NCBI GenBank assembly: GCA_037447655.1
Contig: JBBHKE010001884.1
Location: 85,322-124,672, forward strand
Direction: 5' to 3'
DNA length: 39,351 bases
Origin: Zygnema cylindricum
Lineage: Eukaryota; Streptophyta; Zygnematophyceae; Zygnematales; Zygnemataceae
A program made the translations under genes and the position numbers. Below are positions 38,285 through 39,351 of the stretch, in pieces; positions within the stretch are counted from its first letter, which is position 1; every line of letters begins with the position of its first letter. The notes beneath the pieces were generated by a model. It saw only the letters and a list, made by a program, of their open reading frames with translations, was not told where the DNA came from and did no database searches.

Positions 38285-39351
38285 GGTTATGGGCCCACCC
38301 TCTAGAGTACCAATATTTAATGGAACTGGCTTCAAATACTGGGAAAGTATGATGATAGGAGCTCTATGCGAAAAAAGGTTTTGAGGGATAGTGAGTGGAC
38401 GATTGGGGCGTCCATCAAGTCTTGGAATTCCTCTAGGGTTTGAAGGAAGCAGATTCACAAAGAAAGCAGGTCCATCTTCAACAGAGGAGACAAATGAAGG
38501 AGAGGTGGTGGACAAAGGAGCAAAGAAGGAGACAGCCACACCAATAGCAACTAGTTCAGCATTCATGCCACCTATTTCGAGGAACAGGGAGAATGATACT
38601 CAAACCTGGGATTTCAACAATATGGCGGCAAAGCACTTCATCTTACGCCATCTTACTCAAGGACTTGCATGTCCTCATTTGCATGTAGAAAGGGCATCGG
38701 ATCTGTGGATGGCTCTCATAGAGATGTACCGAAGTGGTACGATTCAGCAACAACAGTTGGCTAATCAGAAAGTTAAGAAGTATGTATACAAAGGGGGGAA
38801 GATGTTGGATTTTTGCAATGAGCTTGCTACACTCTTCATGGAGCTAGAGAGTGCGGGAAAAGATTTAAGTGAAAAAGAAAAGGTTAACTGTTTACTGATG
38901 AAGTTACCCGATGAGTTCGAGAACATAGTCAACCGTGTGCAGGACTTGCCGGACTCAAGGTGGATATGGAACTCAGTGGTAGGGATGATTCTCGTTTGGG
39001 AGAATACGATTGAGATCCGAAAGGGAGGAAAGAGTGGCCAAGCCTTGGCAACTGCGACCGATTGGAGGAACAAGGATTCCCGGAAACCGGTCGGAAACTA
39101 TGGGGGGAGGGAGCAGAAAAATCAGACCGACGAGTTCGGACCAAGGGCTCCCAAAGGTTTATGTCATTTTTGTAAGAAACCTGGGCACTATATGGCAGAG
39201 TGCACTAAGCTAACCGAGCTTCGGTTAAAGGAGGGGCAGACCGGTGGTACCCCGAGAGGAAAGAAAAAGGCCCTTGTGACACAGGTACATGAGGCGGAAT
39301 CCGAGGACGAGGACGATGAGCTCCTTTTAGATGAGGAGTTGGAGGCGAAAA
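38265..39351 (+). pseudogene. Copia C gag-pol, 5' part, one in-frame stop
   Basis: The frame starts MEVSEFQVMGPPSRVPIFNG from an ATG 20 bases inside the LTR. It is open to the window edge except for TGA at 38382-38384, where element A has Trp (EKHLWGIVSG). Gag motifs are YKGGKMLDFCNEL and LLMKLPDEFENIVNRVQDL. The zinc knuckle CHFCKKPGHYMAEC starts at about residue 300, followed by an acidic linker. A start downstream of the stop would lose the conserved N-terminus, so I call it a lightly damaged copy. Protease onward lies beyond the window. Confidence 0.88.
38285..38297 (+). other. Copia C primer-binding site
   Basis: GGTTATGGGCCCA, identical to those of elements A and E, directly after the LTR. 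The in-frame ATG (38289) lies within it. Confidence 0.9.

Overview
This is nuclear DNA of a eukaryote. It is AT-rich, packed with retrotransposons and microsatellites, and poor in genes. Two primer-binding sites point to the green-plant lineage. The Copia elements carry GGTTATGGGCCCACC, the complement of the anticodon arm of initiator tRNA-Met; the GGTGGGCCC side fits the plant rather than the animal form as I recall them. A miniature LTR element carries TGGTAACAGAGCCAGG, close to the complement of the 3' end of plant initiator tRNA-Met. A Gypsy polyprotein with a PHD finger at its end also fits green algae and early-diverging plants. I cannot name the species.

Layout. 1-3.2 kb: unassigned AT-rich DNA, a 160-bp foldback with LTR-like ends beside an initiator-tRNA primer site, a 590-bp MITE-like element and T-rich degenerate repeats. 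3.2-9.2 kb: microsatellites and a diverged inverted repeat of about 3.2 kb centred near 5270, with one arm polypurine and the other polypyrimidine. 9.2-12.7 kb: the one host gene I can support, a five-exon, membrane-anchored Rieske [2Fe-2S] protein on the minus strand (10261-12394). 12.7-17.2 kb: unassigned DNA with short repeats. 17216-17738: a complete miniature LTR retrotransposon (TRIM) with a 5-bp target duplication and a tRNA cloverleaf inside each LTR. 18.4-24.6 kb: broken Copia LTRs around a decayed Gypsy element with an integrase-PHD fusion, and a minus-strand Copia gag. 26.6-37.2 kb: an old Copia element (B) split inside its integrase by a young, apparently intact Copia element (A, 27642-33853, LTRs differing at one base, GTAAG target duplications). 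37.2 kb to the end: the 5' LTR and gag of a third Copia element (C), running off the window.

What ties the window together: the Copia LTRs share one plan. It has TGTTGA.../...TTTCA ends, a tRNA-like block with Pol III box matches on the antisense strand followed by a T run, a TATA box behind a CTCTC/GAGAG inverted repeat, stem-loops in the leader (one with compensatory changes), and a gag start codon inside U5. The gag frame is read straight through the primer-binding site, so the primer tRNA's anticodon loop is complementary to an in-frame gag AUG. The unrelated TRIM also carries an antisense tRNA-like block in its LTRs. These LTR-borne tRNA-like modules are the best candidate for something not yet described.
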